NCBI GenBank assembly: GCA_035293965.1 | Contig: DATGLW010000043.1 | Coordinates: 1 to 23,577, forward strand | Source of the DNA: DATGLW01 sp035293965 | Lineage (GTDB): Bacteria > Actinomycetota > Acidimicrobiia > Acidimicrobiales > RAAP-2 | Reading direction: 5' to 3' | DNA: 23,577 nucleotides | Shown here: positions 14,746-21,754 of the stretch, piece by piece | Position numbering within the stretch: position 1 is the first letter of the stretch | Layout: every line of letters starts with the position of its first letter | Made by a program: the position numbers and the translations under genes | The notes under the pieces: generated by a model | Seen by the model: the letters and a program-made list of their open reading frames with translations, nothing else | Told to the model about the DNA's origin: nothing | Database searches by the model: none

Positions 14746-17208
14746 GTGCAAGCGCTCGAAGGTCTCCGGGTCGTCGACCTCACGAGCACCCTGCCGGGGG
14801 CCCACGTGAGCCTGCTCTTCAGCGACTTCGGTGCGGACGTGGTCGTGGTGGAGCCCCCCGGAGGGAGCCCGCTTCGTTCCCAGCCGGCGGCACCCTTCTG
14901 GTTCCGGGGAAAGAGGAGCATCGAGCTCGACCTCGGTGACGCCGCCGACCGGGCGGTCGCGCGCGCCCTGGCCGTCGACGCCGACGTCGTGGTCGAGGCC
15001 TGGCGCCCGGGTGTCGCCGAGCGTCTCGGCCTCGGGTACGAGGACCTGTCGGCCGACAACCCAGCGCTCGTGTACGGCTCGGTGACCGGGTTCGGACGCC
15101 ACGGTCCGCTTGCGCACCTGAAGGGCTACGAGGGCGTGGTCATGGCCAAGATCGGCGCCTTCGGGCCCCTCCAGCTGACGGCGCGCAAGGGCCCGTCGTT
15201 CTGCGCCACCCCGGCGGCGTCGTTCGGCGCGTCGCAGCTGCTCCTCCAGGGCCTGCTCGCCGCCTTGTACGAGCGCGAGGCGACGGGAGCCGGCCAGCAC
15301 GTCGAGACGACGCTCTGGCAGGGCCAGACGGTCCACGACTGCTGGAACTGGCTGGTGCGAGCCGTGGCAGCCCGGTACCCGGGAGCCTTCACGGCCGTCC
15401 CCCGCGTCGACGAGGAGCGCAAGGTCCCCAACGGCTGGCTGTCCTTCCGCCTGCTCGTCGGGCTCTCCAAGGACGGGCGGTGGCTCCAGTTCTCGCAGAC
15501 CTCCGAGCGGCTCTGGCTCGCCTTCATGCGGGTCCTCGGGCTCGAGTGGATGCTCGCCGATCCCGAGTGGAAGGACGCCCACTCCTCCGAGGACGTCGAC
15601 CGGCGCGAGGCCTACTGGGAGCGGATGCTCGCCGCCATCCGCTCGAAGACCGTCGAGGAGTGGTACGAGGTCTTCGATGCCGAGCCCGACGTGTTCGCGG
15701 AGATCTTCCGGACCGGGTCGGAGCTCCTGCACCATCCCCAGATCCTCCACGACGGCCTGGTGGTGCGGAGCGAGGATCCCAAGCTCGGCACCGTCGTCCA
15801 GCCGGGGCCGCTCGTGAAGATGGCCGCCACCCCGGCGCGGCCGTGGGCGCCGGCACCGGCCCTCGACGAGCACGGGGCGCACCTGCGTCGTGACGTCGAG
15901 CGCGGGGCGTCGCCCGCCCGCCGGGCGGCGCCCGCGCCTGCCGATGGGCCGCCAGCGGGCCAGGCGCCCCTGGCCGGCGTCACGATCGTCGAGCTCGGGA
16001 CGTTCTACGCGGCTCCCTTCGGCGCCACCTTGCTCGCCGACCTCGGGGCCCGGGTCATCAAGTTCGAGCAGCTCGACGGCGACCCGATGCGGACCATCAT
16101 GCCCTTCCCCGAGGTGGGCGGCGTGAAGGTGCTCTCGGGCAAGCAGAGCGTCGCGGTCGACATCGCCACTCCCGAGGGCCGCGAGATCGTCTACGAGGCC
16201 GTGCGCCGAGCCGATGCCGTGCTGCAGTCCTTCCGGGCCGGCGTGGCGGAGCGACTCGGCTACGACCACCGGTCCCTGTTGGCCGTCAACCCTGACCTCG
16301 TGTACCTCAACGCTCCGGGCTTCGGTGCCGACGGCCCCTACGGCCACCGGCCGGCGTACGCGCCGACCATCGGAGCGGGAGCCGGGCAGGCGGGTCGCAA
16401 CCTCGGCCCCTCGATGATCCAGCGCGCCGACCTCACCATGGACGAGGTGAAGGAGCTGTCGCTGCGCATGGGTGGGGCGGTCATGAGCGGGTCCAACCCC
16501 GACGCCAACTCCGCCCTCGTCGTCGGCACCGCCATGCTGCTCGGGCTCCTGGCTCGCCGGCGGGGTGCCCCGGGCCAGTCGATGCTCACGACCATGCTCA
16601 ACACGGCGGCCCACGTGCTGTCCGAGGACATGATCGAGTACGAGGGACGGGCGCCCGCGCCGACCGTCGACGCCCAGGCACTGGGCTTCGGTCCCCTCTA
16701 CCGCCTGTACCAGGCGGCTGGCGGCACCTGGCTGTTCCTGGCGGCCCCCTCAGAGCGCGAGTGGGACGCGCTGGCCAGGGTCCTCGCCCCCTACGCGCCC
16801 TTGGGGGCCGATCCCCGCTTCGCCACCGCCTCGGACCGGGAGTCCCACGGCGCGGAGCTGGCCGAGGCGCTCGCTGCCGTCTTCGCCTCACGTCCGGCAC
16901 CGGCGTGGGAGGAGGAGCTCACTGCTGCCGACGTGGCCTGTGTGGTGGCGGCGGCCGGACCACCCGAAGCGTGCGTGATGGAGGGACCCGACGCGCTGGC
17001 CCTCGCCGAGGACCAGCTGGTCGAGCTCGAGCACCCTGTCGTCGGCCCCTATCGGCGGCTCAAGCCGGTCGTCGCGTTCTCCCGTTCCAAAGGGGTGGCC
17101 CCGGGCGCGCCCCTGCTCGGGCAGGACACCGACGCGGTCCTGGCAGAGCTCGGCTACGGCGAGGCGGCCCGGGCCGACCTGCGGGCCCGGGGGATCATCG
17201 GCGGCTGA
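14746..17208 (+). CDS. Full-length tandem-domain family III (CaiB/BaiF) CoA-transferase
   Basis: An 820-residue fusion of two family III CoA-transferase halves. Half one (1 to about 385) starts LEGLRVVDLTSTLPG, with LFSDFGADVVVVEPP, TGFGRHGP and LLAALYEREATGAGQHVE. An Ala/Pro linker (about 386-405) joins half two, which starts LAGVTIVELGTFYAAPFGATLLADLGARVIKFE, with VAVDI, APGFGADGPYG and LLGLLARRRGAPGQSM. Usual single-domain members are about 400 residues and dimerise; here both subunits seem to be in one chain. The position of the catalytic aspartate (FRC Asp169) holds Ser159 in half one and Ala590 in half two; Asp586 in NPDAN is nearby and could substitute. The GTG at 14746 is preferred over GTG 14737 because AGGAGG (14732-14737) lies 8 bases before it. 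The CoA donor and acceptor are unknown. Confidence 0.88.
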   Translation: MQALEGLRVVDLTSTLPGAHVSLLFSDFGADVVVVEPPGGSPLRSQPAAPFWFRGKRSIELDLGDAADRAVARALAVDADVVVEAWRPGVAERLGLGYEDLSADNPALVYGSVTGFGRHGPLAHLKGYEGVVMAKIGAFGPLQLTARKGPSFCATPAASFGASQLLLQGLLAALYEREATGAGQHVETTLWQGQTVHDCWNWLVRAVAARYPGAFTAVPRVDEERKVPNGWLSFRLLVGLSKDGRWLQFSQTSERLWLAFMRVLGLEWMLADPEWKDAHSSEDVDRREAYWERMLAAIRSKTVEEWYEVFDAEPDVFAEIFRTGSELLHHPQILHDGLVVRSEDPKLGTVVQPGPLVKMAATPARPWAPAPALDEHGAHLRRDVERGASPARRAAPAPADGPPAGQAPLAGVTIVELGTFYAAPFGATLLADLGARVIKFEQLDGDPMRTIMPFPEVGGVKVLSGKQSVAVDIATPEGREIVYEAVRRADAVLQSFRAGVAERLGYDHRSLLAVNPDLVYLNAPGFGADGPYGHRPAYAPTIGAGAGQAGRNLGPSMIQRADLTMDEVKELSLRMGGAVMSGSNPDANSALVVGTAMLLGLLARRRGAPGQSMLTTMLNTAAHVLSEDMIEYEGRAPAPTVDAQALGFGPLYRLYQAAGGTWLFLAAPSEREWDALARVLAPYAPLGADPRFATASDRESHGAELAEALAAVFASRPAPAWEEELTAADVACVVAAAGPPEACVMEGPDALALAEDQLVELEHPVVGPYRRLKPVVAFSRSKGVAPGAPLLGQDTDAVLAELGYGEAARADLRARGIIGG

Positions 17209-17265
17209 CGGCCGACCTGCGAGCCTGCGCGGGCCGACCTGCGGGCCCCGGAGACCATCGGCGGC
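17171..17265. repeat. 35-bp direct repeat at 60-base spacing spanning the CoA-transferase stop
   Basis: Positions 17171-17205 (the last twelve or so codons of the CoA-transferase) recur at 17231-17265 downstream of its stop, with 32 of 35 bases the same. A shorter partial match (GCCGACCTGCGA near 17211) lies between. This looks like a decayed tandem duplication of the gene end. Confidence 0.75.
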
Positions 17266-17306
17266 CTCACGAGACCGGCCTGCACGCTGCGGACCTTTCC
17301 TGCAGA

Positions 17307-17335
17307 TTGACGTTTACGTGAACGTTTCATAGGGT
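17307..17335 (+). promoter_or_regulatory. Promoter of the exporter-MerR operon, leaderless
   Basis: TTGACG (17307-17312) and TAGGGT (17330-17335) are spaced by exactly 17 bases, the best sigma-70-type promoter in the window. The ATG at 17342 follows after 6 bases, so transcription should begin at the start codon. A palindrome fills most of the spacer. Confidence 0.65.
17310..17325. promoter_or_regulatory. Candidate operator palindrome between -35 and -10 of the exporter promoter
   Basis: ACGTTTACGTGAACGT is an imperfect palindrome (ACGTT arm, ACGT centre, AACGT arm; 14 of 16 bases symmetric). It overlaps the end of the -35 box and the spacer. This is the position used by MerR-family regulators, and by simple repressors. 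The MerR protein encoded at the end of the operon is the obvious candidate to bind it; that link is inference. Confidence 0.5.
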
Positions 17336-17341
17336 GGCGGC

Positions 17342-19210
17342 ATGCGTCGACGCCACCGAGGGCTGGCCGAGCCGGCAGAGGACGTGGCCGCTGCGAACAG
17401 GGGCGGAGCGCCGGGCCGCCCGAGCGGCCTGTCGCGCTCGGGAGTGCTCGAGCGGCCCGAACCGGACGGACCCGTCCCGCAGCGGCCCGACCGCTACAAG
17501 TGGACGGCTCTCGTGAACACGACGATGGGCTCGCTCATGGTGACCATCGACGGGTCGATCGTGTTGATCTCCATGCCCGACATCTTCCGCGGCATCAGGC
17601 TCGACCCGCTGCGCCCTGGCAACAGCTTCTACCTGCTGTGGACGATCCTGGGGTTCCTCGTCGTCACCAGCGTGCTCGTGGTGAGCCTGGGGCGCCTCGG
17701 CGACATGTTCGGCCGGGTGCGGATCTACAACCTCGGCTTCGCGCTGTTCACGTTCTTCTCGCTGATGCTCACGATCACCTGGATGACCGGTCCGCCCGGC
17801 GCGATCTTCATCATCGTGATGCGCATCGCGCAGGGCTTCGGCGGGGCGATGGTGTTCGCCAATTCGGCGGCCATCCTCACCGACGTCTTCCCGCCGCACC
17901 AGCGTGGCATGGCGCTCGGGATCAACGGGGTCGCAGCGACGAGCGGGACCTTCATCGGCCTCGTCATCGGCGGGATCCTCGGGCCGATCGACTGGCGGCT
18001 CGTGTTCCTCGTGTCGGTCCCCATCGGGCTGTTCTGCACGATCTGGGCGTACACCAAGCTGCACGACGTGCAGCCGCCACGGCCGACAGCCATCGACTGG
18101 GCGGGGAACCTCACGTTCGCGGCAGGGCTCATCTCGATCATGATCGGCATCACGTACGGGATCGAGCCCTACGGGCACCACACCATGGGGTGGGCGAGCC
18201 CCGCGGTCATCACCGAGCTGGGCGTCGGGGTAGCGCTCATGGTGGTGTTCCTCGTCATCGAGCGGCGCGTCGCCCACCCCATGTTCCGGCTGCCGCTCTT
18301 CAGGATCCGGGCCTACGTCGCCGGCGTCCTTGCCAGCTTCCTCCTGGCTGTGGGCCGCGGTGGGCTGATGTTCATGCTCATCATCTGGCTGCAGGGCATC
18401 TGGCTGCCGCTGCACGGGTACGACTTCGCCCGGACGCCGCTGTGGGCGGGGATCTACATGCTGCCCCTCACCGCCGGGTTCCTGCTCGCCGGCCCGCTCT
18501 CGGGCTTCCTCTCGGACCGTTACGGCGCCCGGCCATTCGCCACCGCCGGCGCCCTCGGCGCCGCCATCACGTTCGTCCTGCTCGAGCTCCTCCCGGTCAA
18601 CTTCAGCTACGGCGTGTTCGCCCCCCTGGTCCTCCTCATGGGCCTGAGCAACGGCCTGTTCATGTCGCCGAACCGCGCCGCGGTCATGAACAGCCTGCCG
18701 GAGGCTCACCGGGGCGCCGGTGGGGGGATGATGAACACGTTCCAGAACTCCGCCCAGGTGCTGTCGATCGGCATCTTCTTCTCGCTCATGATCGTCGGCC
18801 TCTCCTCGACCCTGCCGACGGCCCTGTACCACGGCCTCGTACGCCAGGGTGTCTCCCAGCAGGTCGCCACCGGCGTGGCGCACCTTCCCCCGGTGGCGAC
18901 GCTCTTCGCGGCGTTCCTCGGGTACAACCCCATGCGGCACCTCCTCGGACCCCAGGTGTTCTCCCACCTCTCCGCCGCCCAGGTGCACGCCCTATCGGGG
19001 CGCTCGTTCTTCCCGAACCTGATCTCCCCGGCGTTCCACCACGGCCTGCACACCGCGTTCGATTTCGCCATCGTCGCCTGCCTCGTCGCCGCCGCGGCCT
19101 CCGTGCTGCGCGGCTCCCGGTACGTGTACACCGACGAGTACTCCGGCGAGGGCGAGAGCCAGGGCGAAGGTGAGCGGGCCGAGTCGTTCGTGCAGGAGGC
19201 CGTGCGGTGA
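17342..19210 (+). CDS. DHA2-type MFS efflux transporter, 14 membrane segments
   Basis: A 622-residue membrane protein. Residues 1 to about 48 are a soluble, Arg/Pro-rich tail; the core starts YKWTALVNTTMGSLMVTIDGSI. I count 14 hydrophobic segments, as in drug:H+ antiporter family 2. Motif A is GRLGDMFGRVR (about 117-127) after segment 2, and a motif C-like GTFIGLVIGGILGP lies in segment 5; an Asp in segment 1 (VTIDGS) fits motif D1. An unusually long loop of about 80 residues (YHGLVRQGVSQQ to HHGLHTAF) joins segments 13 and 14, and an acidic tail ends the protein. It would expel a small hydrophobic compound in exchange for protons; the substrate is not readable. The start is ATG 17342, 6 bases after a TAGGGT box. 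The stop overlaps the MerR gene start, so the two are translated together. Confidence 0.88.
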   Translation: MRRRHRGLAEPAEDVAAANRGGAPGRPSGLSRSGVLERPEPDGPVPQRPDRYKWTALVNTTMGSLMVTIDGSIVLISMPDIFRGIRLDPLRPGNSFYLLWTILGFLVVTSVLVVSLGRLGDMFGRVRIYNLGFALFTFFSLMLTITWMTGPPGAIFIIVMRIAQGFGGAMVFANSAAILTDVFPPHQRGMALGINGVAATSGTFIGLVIGGILGPIDWRLVFLVSVPIGLFCTIWAYTKLHDVQPPRPTAIDWAGNLTFAAGLISIMIGITYGIEPYGHHTMGWASPAVITELGVGVALMVVFLVIERRVAHPMFRLPLFRIRAYVAGVLASFLLAVGRGGLMFMLIIWLQGIWLPLHGYDFARTPLWAGIYMLPLTAGFLLAGPLSGFLSDRYGARPFATAGALGAAITFVLLELLPVNFSYGVFAPLVLLMGLSNGLFMSPNRAAVMNSLPEAHRGAGGGMMNTFQNSAQVLSIGIFFSLMIVGLSSTLPTALYHGLVRQGVSQQVATGVAHLPPVATLFAAFLGYNPMRHLLGPQVFSHLSAAQVHALSGRSFFPNLISPAFHHGLHTAFDFAIVACLVAAAASVLRGSRYVYTDEYSGEGESQGEGERAESFVQEAVR

Positions 19211-19818
19211 AGGTGACCGGCAGCCCACGCCTCCGCGAGGCAGAGCCGGGCGCAAAGGGCGCCGCCGACCGCGCGCCCGACAGCCGAGCGGCCGGCCCGG
19301 CGACCCCGGCCGACCCAGCGGCCGGCCCGGCGACCCCGGTCGACGCAGCGGCCGGTGGCCTGCAACCCGCCGAGACGATGCGGATCGGCGAGCTCGCGCA
19401 GCGGGCCGGGGTGACCACGCGGACACTGCGGTACTGGGAGGAGATCGGCCTCGTCAACCCGAGCGCTCGGCGCGCCGGGGGTGAACGGGTCTTCGGCACC
19501 GACGACCTCGATCGGGTCGTCCGGATCCGCGAGCTCCAGGACCTGCTCGGCTTCTCGCTGGCGGAGATCCGCGCTGTCCTCGACACCGACGCCGTCGTCG
19601 AGCGGTTGCGGCGAGCGTACCGGAAGGGCGCAGGTGCCGATCGCAGGAGGCGGCTTCTCGACGAGGCGATCGCGGCGAACGATCGCCTGATTGCACGCCT
19701 CGACGACACCCTGGCCAGCATCGAGGCCTTCCGGCGTGATCGGGTGGTCAAGGGTGAGCGCATGCGCGCCAGGGCAGCCGAGCTCGACGCGCGGAGCCCC
19801 GCGGTCGACGGGGCGTGA
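19207..19818 (+). CDS. MerR-family transcriptional regulator with a repeat-bearing N-terminal tail
   Basis: A 203-residue DNA-binding protein. The MerR winged helix starts at residue 58: MRIGELAQRAGVTTRTLRYWEEIGLV, then GGERVFGTDDLDRVVRIRELQDLLGFSLAEIRAVL, followed by a long dimerisation coiled coil (RRLLDEAIAANDRLIARLDDTLASIEAFRRDR). There is no cysteine, so metal sensing of the classical kind is unlikely. GTG 19207 is chosen because AGGAGG (19194-19199) is 7 bases before it and it overlaps the exporter stop as GTGA; the ATG at 19378 that begins the helix lacks a ribosome site. This adds a 57-residue Ala/Pro/Gly tail containing a 10-residue repeat. Sharing an operon with an exporter, it probably controls that operon, perhaps in response to the exported compound. 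Confidence 0.87.
   Translation: MKVTGSPRLREAEPGAKGAADRAPDSRAAGPATPADPAAGPATPVDAAAGGLQPAETMRIGELAQRAGVTTRTLRYWEEIGLVNPSARRAGGERVFGTDDLDRVVRIRELQDLLGFSLAEIRAVLDTDAVVERLRRAYRKGAGADRRRRLLDEAIAANDRLIARLDDTLASIEAFRRDRVVKGERMRARAAELDARSPAVDGA
19287..19359 (+). repeat. 30-bp in-frame tandem repeat in the MerR gene
   Basis: AGCGGCCGGCCCGGCGACCC starts near-identical 30-base units at 19287 and 19317, with a partial third from 19347. The units encode an Ala-Ala-Gly-Pro-Ala-Thr-Pro-x-Asp-x decapeptide in the N-terminal tail of the MerR protein. Copies differ at two bases, so the duplication is fairly recent. Confidence 0.8.
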
Positions 19819-19869
19819 GCGGGCTCGGCGGCCAGCCCGCGGGTCGCCGGAGCGGGGGCACGGCCGCGC

Positions 19870-19875
19870 TAAGTT
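19870..19875 (+). promoter_or_regulatory. Possible -10 box for the zinc-ribbon gene
   Basis: TAAGTT lies 31 bases before the GTG at 19907; a start near 19882 would leave a short leader with GGAAGG (19895-19900). No good -35 is visible. Confidence 0.3.
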
Positions 19876-19906
19876 CGAGCTGCTTCGGACGAGCGGAAGG
19901 TGTGAC

Positions 19907-20053
19907 GTGTCGGACAGCAAGCGGCGGCAGTCCCCGGTCATCTGGCGGTGCGCGAGCTGCGGGGCCCTCGTGCATCCTGCCGACGACGACGCGCCCGTCG
20001 CCTCGTGCCCGCGCTGCCGGCGGCTCACCGAAGCCGTCCGCGACGGGGGCTGA
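19907..20053 (+). CDS. Small two-CxxC zinc-ribbon protein of 48 residues
   Basis: The GTG at 19907 follows GGAAGG (19895-19900) by 6 bases and opens a 48-residue frame. It holds CASCGALVHPAD and, after a short acidic loop, SCPRCRRL, giving Cys-x2-Cys pairs 16 residues apart, a zinc-ribbon signature. The frame is open further upstream (to 19691), but that part overlaps the MerR gene and has no such signal. Zinc ribbons of this size bind nucleic acid or partner proteins; no specific function can be given. It lies 88 bases after the MerR gene and converges on the acyl-CoA dehydrogenase gene. Real coding is likely from the cysteine pattern and start signals. Confidence 0.68.
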   Translation: MSDSKRRQSPVIWRCASCGALVHPADDDAPVASCPRCRRLTEAVRDGG

Positions 20054-20163
20054 GCAGCGCGCCGGAGCCGTGAGCGTGCTCGCGCCGGTCGGCGCGCCGT
20101 GCCGAGGAGGGCGAGAAGCCCGTCATCCGTGACGCTGCTCGCGCCGGGGCGACTCATCTCCGG

Positions 20164-20194
20164 CCGGGTGCCCGCAGCCGCCACGGGCGCCCGG
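20164..20194. terminator. Strong hairpin between convergent genes
   Basis: CCGGGTGCCCG (20164-20174) pairs with CGGGCGCCCGG (20184-20194), giving 11 pairs with one G-T wobble and a 9-base loop. It stands just past the end of the acyl-CoA dehydrogenase gene (20198) and downstream of the zinc-ribbon gene. No T run follows on either strand, as is usual in high-GC bacteria. It is a likely bidirectional terminator. Confidence 0.5.
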
Positions 20195-20197
20195 TGG

Positions 20198-21505
20198 TCA
20201 GTTCTTGGGCAGGTCGCGAAAGGCGACGTGGCGGTCCTGGCCGGGCTCGCGGGGCAGGCCGAGCACGCGCTCGCCCACGATGTTGCGCTGGATCTGGTCG
20301 GAGCCCCCGTAGATGGGGGGCGCCGTGGCGAACAGAGCCCCCTCGACCTCCCGGGTCAGCCCGTCGACCCCGGTGGCTGCCTCGACACGGCGGGCCGGCC
20401 CGGGGTCGTAGCCGTGGAGGGTCGCCGCCGCGCCCAGGATGGAGAAGGTGAGGTGCCGGCCGAGCCGCATCGCATGGTTCTGCGCCATCTTGGCCAGGTT
20501 GGGCAGCCCGGGCAGGTCGGCGCCCGAGGACTGCAGGGCGATCGCCCGCTGGCTGGTGAGGGCGTTCAACCGTTCGAGGGTGTAGAGGCGGGCCAGCTCC
20601 TGGCGGACCACGGGGTCTGCGGTGCGGCCGGCACGCCGTGCCAGCGCGAGGAGGCGGCCCAGCGTCGGCGGTCCCGCCGACTCGCCCTCCGTGGCGCGTC
20701 GCTCGCTCGCCAGGTCGCCGGCCCGGCGGTCGAGGTCGCCGGCTACGGGCCCGGGGTGGGCTGCGGAGCCCGGGCCCCCGCCGCCCGAGAGGGCGCGCTC
20801 GAAGGCGAGCGTGGTGTTCGCCACGGCCCATCCGTTGCCCTCGCCACCGACGAGGTCGTCGGCCCGCACCCGGGCGTCGACGATGAAGACCTCGTTGAAG
20901 AAGGCCCGGCCGGTCATCTCGCGCAGCGGGCGCACCTCGATGCCGGCCTGGTCCATGTCGATGATGAAGTAGGAGATGCCGGCGTGCTTGGGCACGTCGA
21001 CGTTCGTCCGGGCGAGGAGCATGGCCTTGTTGGCCATGCGGGCGTCGGAGGTCCAGACCTTCTGGCCGTTGACCACCCATTCGTTGCCGTCGCGCTCGGC
21101 GCGCGTCTGGAGGCCGGCGAGGTCGGAGCCGGCGTTGGGCTCGCTGAACAGCTGGCAGAAGGCGTCGGTGCCGGTCACCATGCCGGGCAGGTGACGGCGT
21201 CGCTGGTCGTCGGTGCCGTGCACGAGGAGGGTCGGGCCGGCCATCGAGGTGCCGAAACCCCCCGGTGGGGCCAAGGCGCCGGACTCGGCGATCGTCCTCG
21301 ACACGGCGGCCGCTGCTGCCCGGTCGAGGCCCTTGCCGAACCACTCCTCGGGCCACTGCGGTTGCGACCAGCCCGATGCCGCCAGCCGCTCCCACCACTC
21401 GCGCACCGTGAGGTCGGGGTCCCAGTTGTCGCCCAGCCATCGGCGGAGGTCGTCGAGGAGCGGGCCGAGGTGCTCGCCCCCGCCGGCGGCGGTCGCGGCG
21501 CTCAT
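20198..21505 (-). CDS. Acyl-CoA dehydrogenase
   Basis: A 435-residue FAD enzyme that would oxidise an acyl-CoA at the alpha-beta bond in the cytosol. The N-terminal helical part has WDPDLTVREWWERLAASGW and WPEEWFG; the middle beta domain has FCQLFSEPNAGSDLAGLQT and WVVNGQKVWTS, the FAD/substrate contact motifs; the C-terminal helices end with IYGGSDQIQRNIVGERVLGLPREP. The Glu of medium-chain enzymes (IYEGT) is Gly here, as in many actinobacterial FadE proteins that use a base elsewhere or work as a pair with another subunit. The interior stretch RALSGGGGPGSAAHPG to ESAGPPT is an unusual Gly/Pro/Arg-rich insert. ATG 21505 has a weak AGGGG site and overlaps the stop of a possible 26-codon leader ORF. 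It lies downstream of the thiolase and SDR genes, with which it shares pathway logic. Confidence 0.9.
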   Translation of the reverse strand: MSAATAAGGGEHLGPLLDDLRRWLGDNWDPDLTVREWWERLAASGWSQPQWPEEWFGKGLDRAAAAAVSRTIAESGALAPPGGFGTSMAGPTLLVHGTDDQRRRHLPGMVTGTDAFCQLFSEPNAGSDLAGLQTRAERDGNEWVVNGQKVWTSDARMANKAMLLARTNVDVPKHAGISYFIIDMDQAGIEVRPLREMTGRAFFNEVFIVDARVRADDLVGGEGNGWAVANTTLAFERALSGGGGPGSAAHPGPVAGDLDRRAGDLASERRATEGESAGPPTLGRLLALARRAGRTADPVVRQELARLYTLERLNALTSQRAIALQSSGADLPGLPNLAKMAQNHAMRLGRHLTFSILGAAATLHGYDPGPARRVEAATGVDGLTREVEGALFATAPPIYGGSDQIQRNIVGERVLGLPREPGQDRHVAFRDLPKN

Positions 21506-21582
21506 GACGGCGCCCCTGCGCCCGGTGCGGCGTGCGCGGCCCCGCCGGGCGACACGGGCCAGATGCGGTCGATGGGGTCCAA
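21502..21582 (-). CDS. Possible 26-codon leader ORF coupled to the acyl-CoA dehydrogenase
   Basis: GAGGAGG (21594-21588) is 5 bases before a TTG at 21582. This opens a 26-codon frame (starting MDPIDRIWPV) whose stop overlaps the dehydrogenase start as ATGA. A -10-like TAAGGT (21625-21620) lies about 38 bases upstream of the TTG. The ribosome site is better than that of the dehydrogenase itself, so the short ORF may load ribosomes. I do not recognise the peptide. Confidence 0.35.
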   Translation of the reverse strand: MDPIDRIWPVSPGGAAHAAPGAGAPS

Positions 21583-21619
21583 CGAAGCCTCCTCGTCGTC
21601 TGCGCCAGGGCCGAGGCGT

Positions 21620-21649
21620 ACCTTAGGGTGCCACGAGGGCCAGCCGTAA
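21620..21649 (-). promoter_or_regulatory. Candidate promoter of the acyl-CoA dehydrogenase
   Basis: On the minus strand TTACGG (21649-21644) and TAAGGT (21625-21620) are spaced by 18 bases. Transcription would start near 21613, ahead of the GAGGAGG site. Confidence 0.35.
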
Positions 21650-21754
21650 GGGAGCCGCACCCCCGGGTGGCGCGGCCCGGTGCACCGGGCCGAGGCGGCA
21701 CCGGGACGTCGCGGCAACGAGGTGGTCACGACCGAGGGCGACGTCGACGACGCC

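Noticed and set aside
17327..18988. 553-codon minus-strand frame rich in His, Glu and Asp
   Set aside because: It is the mirror of the 14-helix exporter gene and has no membrane or domain pattern of its own.
20068..20147. 21-base similar segments at 20068 and 20127 as a direct repeat
   Set aside because: Only 18 of 21 bases match, with the mismatches in one block; in such GC-rich sequence this can be chance.
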